Source: Rhizobium cauense (GTDB lineage: Bacteria; Pseudomonadota; Alphaproteobacteria; Rhizobiales; Rhizobiaceae). From it: DNA of 64,000 nucleotides. Below are positions 23,799-35,765 of the stretch, one piece after another; position 1 is the stretch's first letter, and the number at the start of each line of letters is the position of its first letter. A model generated the notes under the pieces. That model ran no database searches. It saw only the letters and a program-made list of their open reading frames with translations, and was not told the origin of the DNA. The translations under genes were made by a program, and so were the position numbers. The stretch lies in the NCBI RefSeq assembly GCF_019511525.1, contig NZ_JAEUAT010000011.1, positions 124,001-188,000 on the forward strand, in the 5' to 3' direction.

Positions 23799-26700
23799 AT
23801 GCCCGCAGTCCAGTACCCGTTCATCGACATCGCCGTGCATCCACGCGTGCGGGAACGTTTTTCGCGGGGCGAAGCAATGGTCCTGCTTTCGGCAGACCTC
23901 AGCCGGGCGCTCTGGGCAAACGGAGCGGGCGCCGAACTCTTCGGGCAATCGGCAGTCTATGATCTGCTGGATCAGGGCATCGACGGAGCCGATATCACCT
24001 TTCGCCAGCTGGAAGCCGCTGCCCGGCAGCTGGTCAACGTCGGTGACAGCCGCAACTTCGTGATCCGCATTGCGCGCGGGTTCCAGCGCGTCGCGGTGCA
24101 GGCAACCGTCGAACTGATCCGCCTTTCTTCGGGCGAGCGCGCCGTTCTCTTGTCGCTGCCGGTTGTAAGCAGCGTCCTTTCCACCAGAGCATCCGCAGAA
24201 CAGATGCTCAAGGGGCTCGACGATCCTGACACGCACATGGCAGTCATCGGGGCCGACGGCGAGATCATTGCCGCCTCCCCCGGCTTTGCGTCGCTGGGCA
24301 TCACGCAGCAGACCGCCCGGACGATGACAATTCTTGCCGGCAACCATGGCGATCGGCTGGTCAAGCGGCCCGTCGCCACCGGCAAAGGCTATCTTCCGGC
24401 AGCCGTCGGGCGACTCAGTGACGAGCCCGTGCTCAATCTGCTTTTCGCTGTCGAAACCGTCATCGGGCACCTCGATCCGATCGACCCGCCGGCGCCCGCG
24501 GTAGACTTATCCACAGCCGCCGTTAACCATAACGCACCTCCGCAGGCTTCGAGCTTCGTCGATGCAATCGACGCCATTGCCGGCATCGAAGACATGGAGG
24601 AGGCTCCCGAAGAGCATGACCGGGAAGAGGATACCGCCGAGACGACAACCAAAGAGGCGCCCGCGATTGCCATAGAGGCTGTCGAGGCAGAGCCGACTGC
24701 GGCAGAGGTCCACACCGACGACGGACTGCCGCCGAAAACGGACGATACGACCGGAGAACTGCCCCTCGGAGAACCGACGGATGTGCCGGCGATGGAAGCG
24801 ACACAAGACGCCACGGAAAGCGAACCCGTCGCGACAGCATCAGACCGCGATACAGTGTCCCCCGCAGCAGAAGATCATCCGTCGGAAGTGCTTGCAGCCG
24901 AAGACGTCGCCGCGCCTGATGATGCCGAAGTCGCTACATATGCGGGCCAACTGGCGTCTGAGCCCGTCGCCAAGGCGGGCGCCTTCGTTTTCAACCCGAA
25001 CAGCCGCGCAACGCGCTTCGTCTGGAAGATCGATGCAACAGGGCGTTTCAGCGAAGTATCGGGCGAGTTTGCCGAGGCGGTAGGACCGCATGCCGCCAAG
25101 ATCATCGGCACGCCGTTCAGCGACATTTCGGCTCTCTTCAACCTCGACCCGGAAGGCCGGATCAGCGAAGCTCTGGCACGACGCGACACTTGGTCGGGCA
25201 AGACCATCAACTGGCCGATCGAGGGAACGAGCCTTGCTGTTCCGGTCGACCTCGCGGCCCTGCCGACCTACACCCGAAGCCGGGAATTCGACGGCTTTCG
25301 CGGGTTCGGTGTCGTGCGCCTGTCCGATGCCGCCGAAGATCCTTTGGCGCTCGGACTGACACTTGGCCCGAGCGGCATCGGCAATGATACCGCACTCTTC
25401 GACCAGCTGGACGAGGCCTCCGAAGATGACGCTTTGCCGGCCATCGCTGACGAAGCGGCCGCTGGTGACGAGACGCTGGCGGAAACTACCGAGCCTCAGG
25501 CAGCAGAGACGCCCCCTGCCGACGAAACGAAGACCGAGCCAGCGGTTCCGTCTCCTCCGGCAGAGCCTCCGGCCTTGCGGATCGTCGAAAATCCAAGCCG
25601 CCGCCTGACTGACAAGATCGTGCAACTCCATGGTGTCGGGCCGCAGCTTACCTCCGCCGAACAGGCGAACTTCCGCGAGATCGCCAAGCGCCTCGAAGCG
25701 TTCGGCGTCCGCGAGCCGGAACCGCGCGACGGAGAGCCGGCAGCGAAGGACGCCGAGGAACACGACGCCACCGCAGCGGAAACGGCGTCCGTCGAAGCAC
25801 ACGATGACAAACTGGCCGATGACGAAAAGGCTGACGACGCTCCGATTGGTACAGGCGAAGCCGAGCCGGTAGAGGCCGCCGTGCCTGACGATGATGTGAC
25901 CGAAGGGTTGGAGGAAACCGTCAGCCAGATGGACATGCTGGCGAGCTTCATTCCACCCCGCGCCAAAATGACCGCCGGGTTGTCGGCCGCCACAATCGAC
26001 CAATTGCCTGTAGCCGTCCTCGTTCATGCCGGTGACCAGCTGATCCACGCGAACCCGGAGTTCATGCGCCTGACCGGCTACAGGACGCTGGAGGAACTGA
26101 GCGAGGTGGGTGGTATCGACGCCCTCCTGCAGCGCTCGGAACTCGAAGAGCGCGCTGGTCGTGCCGGCTCGATGATGCTGGTAACGGTCGACGACAATCT
26201 GGTTCCGGTCACGGCACGACTTCAGTCCATTCGCTGGGAGGACAGTAGCGCCTTGATGCTCGCCTTGATGCCGGCAACAAGTGACGCCGCCGTTCCTGCG
26301 CGCCCCGTTGCTCCGGCAGAGCCTCGCTCATTCGAGAGAATGCTGGAGAAGGTCGCGAAGCTGCAGGTGGAAATCGAAGAGCTGCAGTCGATCCTGGAAA
26401 CAGCGACCGATGGTGTCGTGGTGATCGGCGCCGAGGGAGATATCCGCTCGATGAACCGCTCGGCGAGCGCGCTGTTCAACTATGACGACGAGGAAACCCG
26501 CGGCAAACCATTCGTCATGCTGTTTGCGCACGAAAGCCAGAAGGCCGTGCTGGACTATCTCGGCGGGCTGTCGGGCCACGGTGTTGCGAGCGTTCTTAAT
26601 GACGGTCGCGAAGTCATCGGGCGCGAGGCAGGCGGTGGTTTTGTGCCGCTGTTCATGACGATGGGACGGCTTACGTCCTCCAGCGGTTACTGCGCGGTCA

Positions 26701-27479
26701 TTCGCGACATCACCCAGTGGAAGCGCACCGAGGATGAACTGAGAAACGCCAAAAGTGCGGCAGAGGTTGCCAGCGAACACAAGTCGGACTTCCTCGCACG
26801 CGTCAGCCACGAGATCCGGACGCCGCTCAATGCGATCATCGGCTTTTCCGACATGATGGCGACTGAGCGCTTTGGGCCGATCGGGCATCCGCGCTATGTC
26901 GAGTATGCAAACGACATCGGTCGATCCGGGCGCCATGTCCTCGATATCGTCAACGATCTTCTCGACATCTCGAAGATCGAAGCTGGCGAAATGGAATTGG
27001 ATTTCGGTGCAATCGACCTGAATGAGGCGATTTCGGAAGCCGTCTCACTCCTCCAGCCACAGGCCAACAGTCAGCGCGTGATCATCCGCACCGCCTTGTC
27101 GCAAGCCGTGCCTGAAGTCGTGGCCGACCTGCGCTCGATCAAGCAGATCGCGCTCAACATCCTGTCCAACTCGATCCGCTTCACGCCGGCGGGCGGACAG
27201 ATTGTCGTTTCCACCTCCTACGAGACGAATGGCAGCGTCGTTCTGCGGGTGCGCGATACCGGAGTCGGCATGACGCGCAGCGAGCTCGACCAAGCCATGA
27301 AGCCGTTCCGTCAGGTGGCTGCCCAGTCCCACCATCGCGGTGACGGCACGGGGCTCGGCCTGCCGCTGACCAAGGCGATGGTCGACGCCAACCGGGCGAT
27401 TTTTGCGATCAGCTCCGCGCCCAATGAAGGCACGCTGGTTGAAATCGCCTTCCCCTCTCAGCGGGTTCTCGCCGGTTGA
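23799..27479 (+). CDS. cbrA: CbrA-type PAS sensor histidine kinase
   Basis: About 1226 residues and no membrane helix, so cytosolic. Residues ~1-190 form a conserved N-terminal region; ~200-400 and ~540-725 are long, acidic Ala/Glu/Asp-rich, probably disordered linkers. PAS-like domains lie at ~400-520, ~731-830 and ~864-985. The HisKA core has the phospho-acceptor His near 1004 (VSHEIRTPLNAIIGFSDMM), and the ATPase has NILSNSIRF, DTGVGM and GTGLGLPLTK. In S. meliloti CbrA acts in the DivK-CtrA cell-cycle network and affects succinoglycan and motility. No response regulator is adjacent, as expected for that network. GAAGG lies seven bases before the chosen ATG; another ATG lies at 23775. Confidence 0.88.
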   Translation: MPAVQYPFIDIAVHPRVRERFSRGEAMVLLSADLSRALWANGAGAELFGQSAVYDLLDQGIDGADITFRQLEAAARQLVNVGDSRNFVIRIARGFQRVAVQATVELIRLSSGERAVLLSLPVVSSVLSTRASAEQMLKGLDDPDTHMAVIGADGEIIAASPGFASLGITQQTARTMTILAGNHGDRLVKRPVATGKGYLPAAVGRLSDEPVLNLLFAVETVIGHLDPIDPPAPAVDLSTAAVNHNAPPQASSFVDAIDAIAGIEDMEEAPEEHDREEDTAETTTKEAPAIAIEAVEAEPTAAEVHTDDGLPPKTDDTTGELPLGEPTDVPAMEATQDATESEPVATASDRDTVSPAAEDHPSEVLAAEDVAAPDDAEVATYAGQLASEPVAKAGAFVFNPNSRATRFVWKIDATGRFSEVSGEFAEAVGPHAAKIIGTPFSDISALFNLDPEGRISEALARRDTWSGKTINWPIEGTSLAVPVDLAALPTYTRSREFDGFRGFGVVRLSDAAEDPLALGLTLGPSGIGNDTALFDQLDEASEDDALPAIADEAAAGDETLAETTEPQAAETPPADETKTEPAVPSPPAEPPALRIVENPSRRLTDKIVQLHGVGPQLTSAEQANFREIAKRLEAFGVREPEPRDGEPAAKDAEEHDATAAETASVEAHDDKLADDEKADDAPIGTGEAEPVEAAVPDDDVTEGLEETVSQMDMLASFIPPRAKMTAGLSAATIDQLPVAVLVHAGDQLIHANPEFMRLTGYRTLEELSEVGGIDALLQRSELEERAGRAGSMMLVTVDDNLVPVTARLQSIRWEDSSALMLALMPATSDAAVPARPVAPAEPRSFERMLEKVAKLQVEIEELQSILETATDGVVVIGAEGDIRSMNRSASALFNYDDEETRGKPFVMLFAHESQKAVLDYLGGLSGHGVASVLNDGREVIGREAGGGFVPLFMTMGRLTSSSGYCAVIRDITQWKRTEDELRNAKSAAEVASEHKSDFLARVSHEIRTPLNAIIGFSDMMATERFGPIGHPRYVEYANDIGRSGRHVLDIVNDLLDISKIEAGEMELDFGAIDLNEAISEAVSLLQPQANSQRVIIRTALSQAVPEVVADLRSIKQIALNILSNSIRFTPAGGQIVVSTSYETNGSVVLRVRDTGVGMTRSELDQAMKPFRQVAAQSHHRGDGTGLGLPLTKAMVDANRAIFAISSAPNEGTLVEIAFPSQRVLAG

Positions 27480-27484
27480 ACGAA

Positions 27485-27506
27485 AAAAGGCAGCCCAAGG
27501 GCTGCC
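27485..27506 (-). terminator. Intrinsic terminator between cbrA and acsA
   Basis: A perfect 8-bp stem (arms 27489-27496 and 27499-27506) with a very small loop. On the minus strand it is followed by TTTTTTCG; on the plus strand no T run follows. So it best terminates the acsA transcript, although it lies about 200 bases past the acsA stop and just after the cbrA stop. The hairpin may also protect the cbrA mRNA 3' end. Confidence 0.72.
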
Positions 27507-27703
27507 TGAAAAGTTTGGGTGCTGTTCAACAAGGGCTTAGTCAGTCCAACATCATGTTTTAGAAGCCAAAGGCTCCGGCTGCTTCATTCATATGCAGCCC
27601 CAAGTTGGTATTTACTCTTGACCAACGTTTATTAACGAAAGGTTGCCACGGCGCCCAATCACTCAAAGGTGAAAGCTTGTAATCCGGTCGGCATTTTCCT
27701 CGA

Positions 27704-29656
<1,953 letters not shown>

Positions 29657-29814
29657 TCGACACTTCTCCCGTTTGCTCGCCTATATACCATGCAATATCA
29701 GGTCATAAAGGGCATGACGAGCAGCGCAAGAGACATCGATTTGCAAGCACTCGGTATTTGATATATCCGGCATTTCATAGCATTAGGGGCAGCCACTAAA
29801 GGTACTGGCGATTT

Positions 29815-31695
29815 ATGGGTACGTCACGACGGCCGCGATGGCGGAGAAAGATCAGGCCCGTGTCCCGCTGGTTGCCAACGTTTGCGCGGCTGGCGACGAT
29901 CATCCTGCTCGTCGCCTTGTCGATCTTCGTGTCGCTTCGTGTTGCAGCTCCCTATCTGATCTCCACCGGCCTCGTCCGCTCGGGTATCGAGGATGCCCTG
30001 TCCAAATGGGCAGGCTATCGGGCTGAGGTCGCCGGTACTCCGGTCATTGAATTCTGGCCGACGCCTCGCATCACCCTCAACGATATCTCTGTCCATCAGA
30101 AAGGCACCGGCAACAAGCTGCTGGGAACGATCGAAAGCCTTTCCGCCGAATTCAGCCTGATCGATGCGATCAGGGGGCGTGCAAGCTTCCACGAATTCCA
30201 CCTTCTTCGTCCCACCTTGCAGCTCACGCGCGAAAGCAACGGCGTGATCGACTGGACGAACGAAGGGCTTCTGGCGAGGGCGATCACGGGCGCACGCGAG
30301 GAAGATGGACGGGAAGTCCTCGACAGCAAGCTGGATGCCGAGATTGGCACGATTACGGTTGAAGATGGCACGGTGAACGTCGCCGATGTCGCCAGCGGCA
30401 GAACGTATCATTTCGAGGGCGTGATGGCTGACGTCGGCTGGCGCACACTGTCGAGCCCGATCGCCGCTGTGCTGATCGCGCGGACGAGCGGACAGGATCT
30501 GAAGCTCGACTTCTCGTCTCCCAGCCCGCTGCTCGTATTCGGCGGCAAGAAGGCCGAGATGAGCGGATCGTTGACCTCCAGCCTGCTTACGGCGCGCTTC
30601 CAGGGACTGGCCAATATCTCGCACTTCTTCGACCTTTCCGGCAATCTATCGCTTAGCATCGGTGATTTGCCGGCGCTTCTGACGTGGGTGGACCGCTCGT
30701 TGCCGGGCATCGCGACCCTGAAAAGCTTCTCGATCGAGACGGATGTCGCCTCCGTTCCGAACGGTTTCCGTTTCGACAATGTCAACATGAGCATGAACGG
30801 GTCGAATGCCCGCGGCGTGATGGATGTGGCCTTCCCGCCCGGCAAACGCGCCAAGCTTGGTGGCACGCTGGCATTCGACCAGATGAATTTCAGATCTCTG
30901 TTCGATGCATTCGTGCTTCGCCTCGCGGCCGGGGAGGCAAACGGGCCGCCGGACGGTGGCGCGCTGCAGAAGCTGGATCTCGACCTCCGGCTTTCCGCCA
31001 AGCACGCCCTGATCGAACCTTTCACGCTCTCGGATGTGGGAGCAAGCATCATCGTTTCCAGCAACGAGGCGAAGTTCGACATCGGCGATAGCCAGTTTGA
31101 AGGCGGTTCGCTATCAGCCCATCTGGAAGCGATGCGCGGTGATTTCGACGGCGGCGGCAAGCTGCAGCTCTCGATCCGGGGAGCGGACTTTGCAGGCCTG
31201 ATCGAGCGGCTTCAGCTCCAGGGACCACTCCCCCTTGCCACCGGCTCACTTGACGTGTCGCTCAGGACCTCGATGCCGCTCTGGAAGGCCGGCGCAGGCG
31301 ACGTGACCGGCAGGGTCGCCTTCCGCGCCCGATCAGGCTCGCTTCCCGGCTTTGATGCGGAGGCCGTGCGTGACGAGGCGGCTCGGACCGACTTCTTTCC
31401 GCTGAATGCCGTATCCCACCGGGCCTTCGCCTTCGACAATTTCGACGTCGCCGCCAATCTTGCGGATGGCGCGGCAACAATCCATGGCGGACGGATCGAG
31501 GGGCCGCAGCAGACGCTCATCCTTTCCGGCGTCATCCCATACAGGTCGAATGGGCTGGCACTGTCCGGCACGATCGAAGCGACTGACCCGACGGCATCGA
31601 CAAGCTTCCCGCCGCTGCCGTTCTTCGTTGGTGGCGCTTGGCCGGAGCCGGTGATCTCCCCCGCTCCCGTCACGCAGCAGGGATCGACCAAATAG
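29815..31695 (+). CDS. AsmA-family inner-membrane protein
   Basis: A 626-residue protein. The start is very basic (residues 1-16), then comes a single transmembrane anchor (FARLATIILLVALSIFVSLR). The AsmA N-terminal repeat follows (VIEFWPTPRITLNDISVHQK, FSLIDAIRGRASFHEFHLLR) and a long beta-rich periplasmic part with the C-terminal AsmA_2 region (GRVAFRARSGSLPGFDAEAV). AsmA-like proteins are thought to form lipid-transfer bridges between membranes. The stop abuts that of the convergent potI gene with no base between. The role here is inferred from family only. Confidence 0.85.
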   Translation: MGTSRRPRWRRKIRPVSRWLPTFARLATIILLVALSIFVSLRVAAPYLISTGLVRSGIEDALSKWAGYRAEVAGTPVIEFWPTPRITLNDISVHQKGTGNKLLGTIESLSAEFSLIDAIRGRASFHEFHLLRPTLQLTRESNGVIDWTNEGLLARAITGAREEDGREVLDSKLDAEIGTITVEDGTVNVADVASGRTYHFEGVMADVGWRTLSSPIAAVLIARTSGQDLKLDFSSPSPLLVFGGKKAEMSGSLTSSLLTARFQGLANISHFFDLSGNLSLSIGDLPALLTWVDRSLPGIATLKSFSIETDVASVPNGFRFDNVNMSMNGSNARGVMDVAFPPGKRAKLGGTLAFDQMNFRSLFDAFVLRLAAGEANGPPDGGALQKLDLDLRLSAKHALIEPFTLSDVGASIIVSSNEAKFDIGDSQFEGGSLSAHLEAMRGDFDGGGKLQLSIRGADFAGLIERLQLQGPLPLATGSLDVSLRTSMPLWKAGAGDVTGRVAFRARSGSLPGFDAEAVRDEAARTDFFPLNAVSHRAFAFDNFDVAANLADGAATIHGGRIEGPQQTLILSGVIPYRSNGLALSGTIEATDPTASTSFPPLPFFVGGAWPEPVISPAPVTQQGSTK

Positions 31696-32514
31696 TCACG
31701 GCGCGTTTGCCGCGGCGCGCTCGTCACGCTCGCGCTGCAGTTCACGACGTTTGGTAATGGTTGAGGCGCAGATGACGCCAATTGCCACGATCCCGATCAG
31801 AATGGTGCAGACCGCGTTGATTTCAGGTGTCACCCCGAGACGGACCTGGCTGTAGATCTTCATCGGCAACGTCGTCGCACCGGGGCCCGAGGTAAAGCTC
31901 GTGATCACCAGATCGTCGAGCGACAGCGTGAAAGCGAGAATCCAACCCGACAAAACCGCAGGCGCAATGATCGGCAGCGTCACTTCGAAGAAGGTTCTCA
32001 GCGGCGGTGCGCCGAGATCCTGCGCCGCCTCCTCGATCGAATTGTCGAAGCTCACGAGGCGTGACTGCACGACAACGGCTACGAAGCACATCGTAAATGT
32101 CGTATGCGCCAGCGTGATCGTCCAGAAGCCGCGGTCGAAGCCGATCGCCACGAAGAGCAGCAGCAGCGACAGACCGGTAATCACTTCAGGCATGACCAGC
32201 GGGGCATAGACCATGCCGGAAAACAGCATGCGTCCGCGAAACCGTGTGTAGCGCACCAGAGCAATCGCTGCGAGCGTTCCAAGGATCGTCGCCGCGGTGG
32301 CCGAGAGGAGGCCGACGCGGATCGTCACCCAGGCGGCGTCGAGCAAAGCTTGATTGTGCAGAAGGGAAACGTACCATTTCGTCGAGAAGCCGCCCCAGAC
32401 GGTCACGAGTTTGGACTCGTTGAAGGAAAAGACGACCAGCAGCACGATCGGCAGGTAGAGAAACGCAAAGCCGAGCACGACGGATGTGATGTTGAAACGG
32501 GTCCATCTCAGCAT
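31696..32514 (-). CDS. potI: Putrescine ABC transporter permease PotI
   Basis: A 272-residue permease with six helices (NITSVVLGFAFLYLPIVLLV first). The conserved coupling loop lies in EEAAQDLGAPPLRTFFEVTL and PSLDDLVITSF-like residues are seen as LSLDDLVITSFTSGPGATTL, typical of PotC/PotI. The start at MLRWTRFN lies two bases after the potH stop; longer frames overlap potH. It pairs with PotH. Last gene of potFGHI. Confidence 0.93.
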   Translation of the reverse strand: MLRWTRFNITSVVLGFAFLYLPIVLLVVFSFNESKLVTVWGGFSTKWYVSLLHNQALLDAAWVTIRVGLLSATAATILGTLAAIALVRYTRFRGRMLFSGMVYAPLVMPEVITGLSLLLLFVAIGFDRGFWTITLAHTTFTMCFVAVVVQSRLVSFDNSIEEAAQDLGAPPLRTFFEVTLPIIAPAVLSGWILAFTLSLDDLVITSFTSGPGATTLPMKIYSQVRLGVTPEINAVCTILIGIVAIGVICASTITKRRELQRERDERAAANAP

Positions 32515-32516
32515 GT

Positions 32517-33428
32517 CTATCTCCCCTGCTCGTCGGCCTTGGCCTGCGCGTTCTGGAAGAACACGATCGGGATCACCAGGATCAGCAGCAGGATCGTCGC
32601 CACCGCCGAGGAGACCGGCCAGTCGCGGTTGGCGTTGAACTCGTTCCACAGCGTCTTGCCGATCATCAGCGTCTGCGATCCGCCAAGCAGATCGGGGATA
32701 ACAAACTCGCCGACCGCCGGGATGAACACCAGCATGCAGCCGGCGACGACGCCGGGCAACGACAGCGGGAACGTCACCCGCCAGAAAGCAGTAATCGGCG
32801 TGCAGCCGAGATCCTGCGCGGCCTCGATCAGCGTGCCATCCATTTTCTCAAGCGACGAGTAGAGCGGCAGTACCATGAACGGCAGGTAGGAATAGACGAT
32901 GCCGATGTAGACGGCGACGTTGGTGTTCAGGATGATCAGCGGGCTGTCGATGACATGCAGCGACAGCAGCAGCTGGTTGAACAGTCCCTCCGGCTTCAGG
33001 ATCGCGATCCAGGAATAGACGCGGATCAGAAAGCTCGTCCAGAACGGCAGGACGACCAGCATCAGCAGCGTCGGGCGTATGCTGCGCGGAGCCTGAGCCA
33101 TGCCGTAGGCGATCGGGTAAGCGATCAAAAGCGTCAGGAACGTCGATATCCCGGCGATCACGAGGCTCGATATGTAAGCGTTCATATAGAGCGGGTCGTC
33201 GATCAGATAGCTGTAGTTGTCGAGCGAGAAGGTGCTGACCTTGTCCCAGAACCCCGCCCAGCCGTCGCCAAGGGAAAACACCGGCTCATAGGGAGGCATG
33301 GCGATCGCCGTCGTCGACAGCGATATGCGGAAGACGATGAAGAACGGCGCCAGGAAGAACAGCAGCAGCCAAACATAGGGGATGATGATGACCAGGCGAT
33401 TGTAGAAGGCGGAACCGAGCTTGCCCAT
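32517..33428 (-). CDS. potH: Putrescine ABC transporter permease PotH
   Basis: A 303-residue permease of the PotB/PotH type. Helices are clear (LVIIIPYVWLLLFFLAPFFI; LVVLPFWTSFLIRVYSWIAI). The coupling loop is EAAQDLGCTPITAFWRVTFP, and PAVGEFVIPDLLGGSQTLMI is the PotH signature. AAGGAT lies before the ATG, and only three bases separate it from potG. It forms the channel with PotI. Confidence 0.94.
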   Translation of the reverse strand: MGKLGSAFYNRLVIIIPYVWLLLFFLAPFFIVFRISLSTTAIAMPPYEPVFSLGDGWAGFWDKVSTFSLDNYSYLIDDPLYMNAYISSLVIAGISTFLTLLIAYPIAYGMAQAPRSIRPTLLMLVVLPFWTSFLIRVYSWIAILKPEGLFNQLLLSLHVIDSPLIILNTNVAVYIGIVYSYLPFMVLPLYSSLEKMDGTLIEAAQDLGCTPITAFWRVTFPLSLPGVVAGCMLVFIPAVGEFVIPDLLGGSQTLMIGKTLWNEFNANRDWPVSSAVATILLLILVIPIVFFQNAQAKADEQGR

Positions 33429-33431
33429 GCT

Positions 33432-34574
33432 TCAATCCTTGAGAAGGACGCCGGCATCATCGGCGAAGGTGATCCAGACTTCCTGGTCGTAGGTGAACGG
33501 ATCGTCGACGGCACGCTGGGCATTCAGGAGCGAAGCCTTGACCACTTTCCCGCTCTTCAGCTTCACGTGGAAGACTGTCATGTCCCCGAGATAGCCGATG
33601 TCCCACAGCTCGCCCGACGCTGCGTTCACCTTTGGATTGGCCGGCGGCTTGCGTGAGACCTTCAGCTTCTCGGGACGGATCGCAAAGCCGACCGACGAAC
33701 CCATGGCCGGCTTGTCGGGTGTGACGACGCTGATGGAAAAATCCTCGTCGACGGCGATCTCGACGGTGCTGTCGTTGGCGCCGGTGACCTTGCCGTCAAA
33801 AATATTCACGTCGCCGATGAAATCAGCGACGAAGCGGGAATTCGGCGCTTCGTAGATCTCGGCCGGTGTTGCAACCTGGACAACCTTTCCGTGGCTCATG
33901 ACCGCAATGCGATCGGCCATGGTCATCGCCTCTTCCTGGTCGTGGGTTACCACAACAAAGGTCAGGCCGAGATTCTGCTGCAGATCCATCAGTTCGAACT
34001 GGGTTTCCTCACGCAGCTTCTTGTCGAGCGCGCCGAGCGGCTCGTCGAGCAGCAGCACCTTCGGCCGTTTGGCAAGGGAACGGGCCAAAGCCACGCGCTG
34101 ACGCTGGCCGCCGGACAACTGGTTCGGTTTGCGCGTGGCAAACTTCTCGAGCTTCACCATCTTCAGCATCTGCAGAACGCGTTCGGCGATCTCCTCCTTC
34201 GGCATGCCGTCCTGACGCAGACCGAAAGCGATGTTCTTTTCGACCGTCATGTGGGGAAAGAGGGCATAGGACTGAAACATCATATTCACGGGCCGCTTGT
34301 AGGGCGGCGTCCCGGCAAGGTCGGTGCCGTCGAGGATGATTTCGCCCGAGGTCGGCTGCTCGAAGCCCGCGAGCATGCGCAGCAACGTGGATTTTCCGCA
34401 TCCAGACGCGCCCAGCAAGGCGAAGAACTCGCGGTGATAGATATTCAAAGACAGGTCATCGACGGCAGTGAAATCGCCAAATCGCTTGGTGACGTTGTTG
34501 AACGATATGAACGGCTTCGATGCCGGGTCCGTCCACGGCGCAAACGAACGGCGAATATTGCCAAGTGACTTCAT
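33432..34574 (-). CDS. potG: Putrescine ABC transporter ATP-binding protein PotG
   Basis: A 380-residue ABC ATPase. Walker A is GASGCGKST, the Q-loop is in MMFQSYALFPHMTV, the signature is LSGGQRQR, Walker B is VLLLDEPLGALDKKLR and the switch is VVTHDQEEAMTMADR. The C-terminal TOBE domain (~285-375) regulates activity. It powers PotHI. GGGGAA lies before the ATG. A strong hairpin separates potF from potG, so potG is probably expressed below potF. Confidence 0.94.
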   Translation of the reverse strand: MKSLGNIRRSFAPWTDPASKPFISFNNVTKRFGDFTAVDDLSLNIYHREFFALLGASGCGKSTLLRMLAGFEQPTSGEIILDGTDLAGTPPYKRPVNMMFQSYALFPHMTVEKNIAFGLRQDGMPKEEIAERVLQMLKMVKLEKFATRKPNQLSGGQRQRVALARSLAKRPKVLLLDEPLGALDKKLREETQFELMDLQQNLGLTFVVVTHDQEEAMTMADRIAVMSHGKVVQVATPAEIYEAPNSRFVADFIGDVNIFDGKVTGANDSTVEIAVDEDFSISVVTPDKPAMGSSVGFAIRPEKLKVSRKPPANPKVNAASGELWDIGYLGDMTVFHVKLKSGKVVKASLLNAQRAVDDPFTYDQEVWITFADDAGVLLKD

Positions 34575-34629
34575 ATTGTTCCCCGAAAAGTCATTTTGAG
34601 AGCCGACGTTTCCCCGATCGGCATAGTAA

Positions 34630-34659
34630 GAAAAGGCCCGGGCGTTGCCGTCCGGGCCT
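34630..34659 (-). terminator. Attenuating terminator between potF and potG
   Basis: An 8-bp GC-only-rich stem (plus-strand arms 34634-34641 and 34652-34659, ten-base loop). On the minus strand TTTTC follows. It lies nine bases past the potF stop and 56 bases ahead of potG, inside the operon. It probably lets only part of transcription through, giving more binding protein than transporter. Confidence 0.8.
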
Positions 34660-34667
34660 GAAACTCA

Positions 34668-35765
34668 TTATTGGCCGGTGACGATCTTGGTCCAGAGCCG
34701 GGTCGCCGTGCGCTGCGTTTTCGGATCCCACGGCGCTACGGTGAAGAGCTTCTTCATCACCTCGTCAGTTGGATAGATCGCCGAATCCTCCAGCACTTCC
34801 TTGTCCACGAACTGCTGCGAGGCCTTGTTGCCGTTGGCGTAGAATACGTAGTTGCTGGCCTTGGCGATAATTTCGGGCCTCATCATGTAGTTGATGAATT
34901 CATGCGCTTCGGCAGCATGCGGGGCATCGGCCGGGATCGCCATCATGTCGAACCACATCTGGGCGCCCTGAGAGGGGATCGAGTAGTCGACTTCGACGCC
35001 GTTCTTCGCCTCCTCGGCGCGATCGCGCGCCTGCAGGACGTCGCCCGAGTAGCCGAACGCGATGCAGATGTCGCCATTCGCCAACGCATTGATGTACTCG
35101 GACGAATGGAACTTGCGGATATAAGGACGAACAGCACTCAGGAGCTCTTCCACCTTCTTGAAGTCTTCCGCCTTGGTCGAGTTGGGATCAAGACCGAGAT
35201 AGTGGAGAGCCGTCGAAATGACGTCCTTCGGTGTGTCGAGGACGTAGATGCCGCAGTCCTTGAACTTCTCGGCAACCTTCGGATCGAAGATCACTTCGAG
35301 ACCTGGCTTGACATCGGGGCCGAGCACTTCGGCGACCTTCTTGACGTTGTAGCCGATGCCGTCCGTTCCCCACATGTAGTCGATGGCATACTCGTTGCCC
35401 GGATCGTAGCTCGCGGTGCGCTGCTGGATCACGTCCCACATATTGGAAAGATTCGGCAGCTTCGACTTGTCGAGTTTCTGGAAGACGCCTGCCTGGATCT
35501 GGCGCTGCAGGAAGTCGGCGGTTGGCACGACAACGTCATAGCCGGTGCCGCCGGCAAGCAACTTGGTTTCAACCGTCTCGTTGGAATCGAAGGTGTCGTA
35601 AACGACCTTGATACCGGTTTCCTTGGTGAAGTCTTCTAGGATAGAGCTGTCGATATAGTCCGACCAGTTGTAGACGTTGACTACCCGCTCCTGCGCAAAG
35701 GACGGCGCAGCGGCGAACGCGAGTACAACGGCGCTCGCTGCAAGTCTTGCGATTGTTGACCTCAT
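34668..35765 (-). CDS. potF: Putrescine-binding periplasmic protein PotF
   Basis: A 365-residue family 1 solute-binding protein. Signal peptide LAASAVVLAFAAAPSFAQ, then VVNVYNWSDYIDSSILEDFT, the polyamine-binding family opening. YDVVVPTADFLQRQIQAGVF, MWGTDGIGYN and the acidic polyamine pocket residues (for example in WSDYID and in ANGDICIAFGYSGD) support putrescine or spermidine binding. GGAGATAT is before the ATG; the frame is open upstream but lacks a signal peptide there. First gene of potFGHI. Confidence 0.93.
   Translation of the reverse strand: MRSTIARLAASAVVLAFAAAPSFAQERVVNVYNWSDYIDSSILEDFTKETGIKVVYDTFDSNETVETKLLAGGTGYDVVVPTADFLQRQIQAGVFQKLDKSKLPNLSNMWDVIQQRTASYDPGNEYAIDYMWGTDGIGYNVKKVAEVLGPDVKPGLEVIFDPKVAEKFKDCGIYVLDTPKDVISTALHYLGLDPNSTKAEDFKKVEELLSAVRPYIRKFHSSEYINALANGDICIAFGYSGDVLQARDRAEEAKNGVEVDYSIPSQGAQMWFDMMAIPADAPHAAEAHEFINYMMRPEIIAKASNYVFYANGNKASQQFVDKEVLEDSAIYPTDEVMKKLFTVAPWDPKTQRTATRLWTKIVTGQ

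Noticed and set aside
23586..24470. Upstream extension of the phasin frame
   Set aside because: It would overlap the divergent kinase gene for 690 bases; the phasin start has a clear AAAGGAG site.
27507..27703. Possible very short peptide gene between cbrA and acsA
   Set aside because: A minus-strand MNEAAGAFGF frame exists, but it has no ribosome-binding site and would lie in the acsA 3' region.
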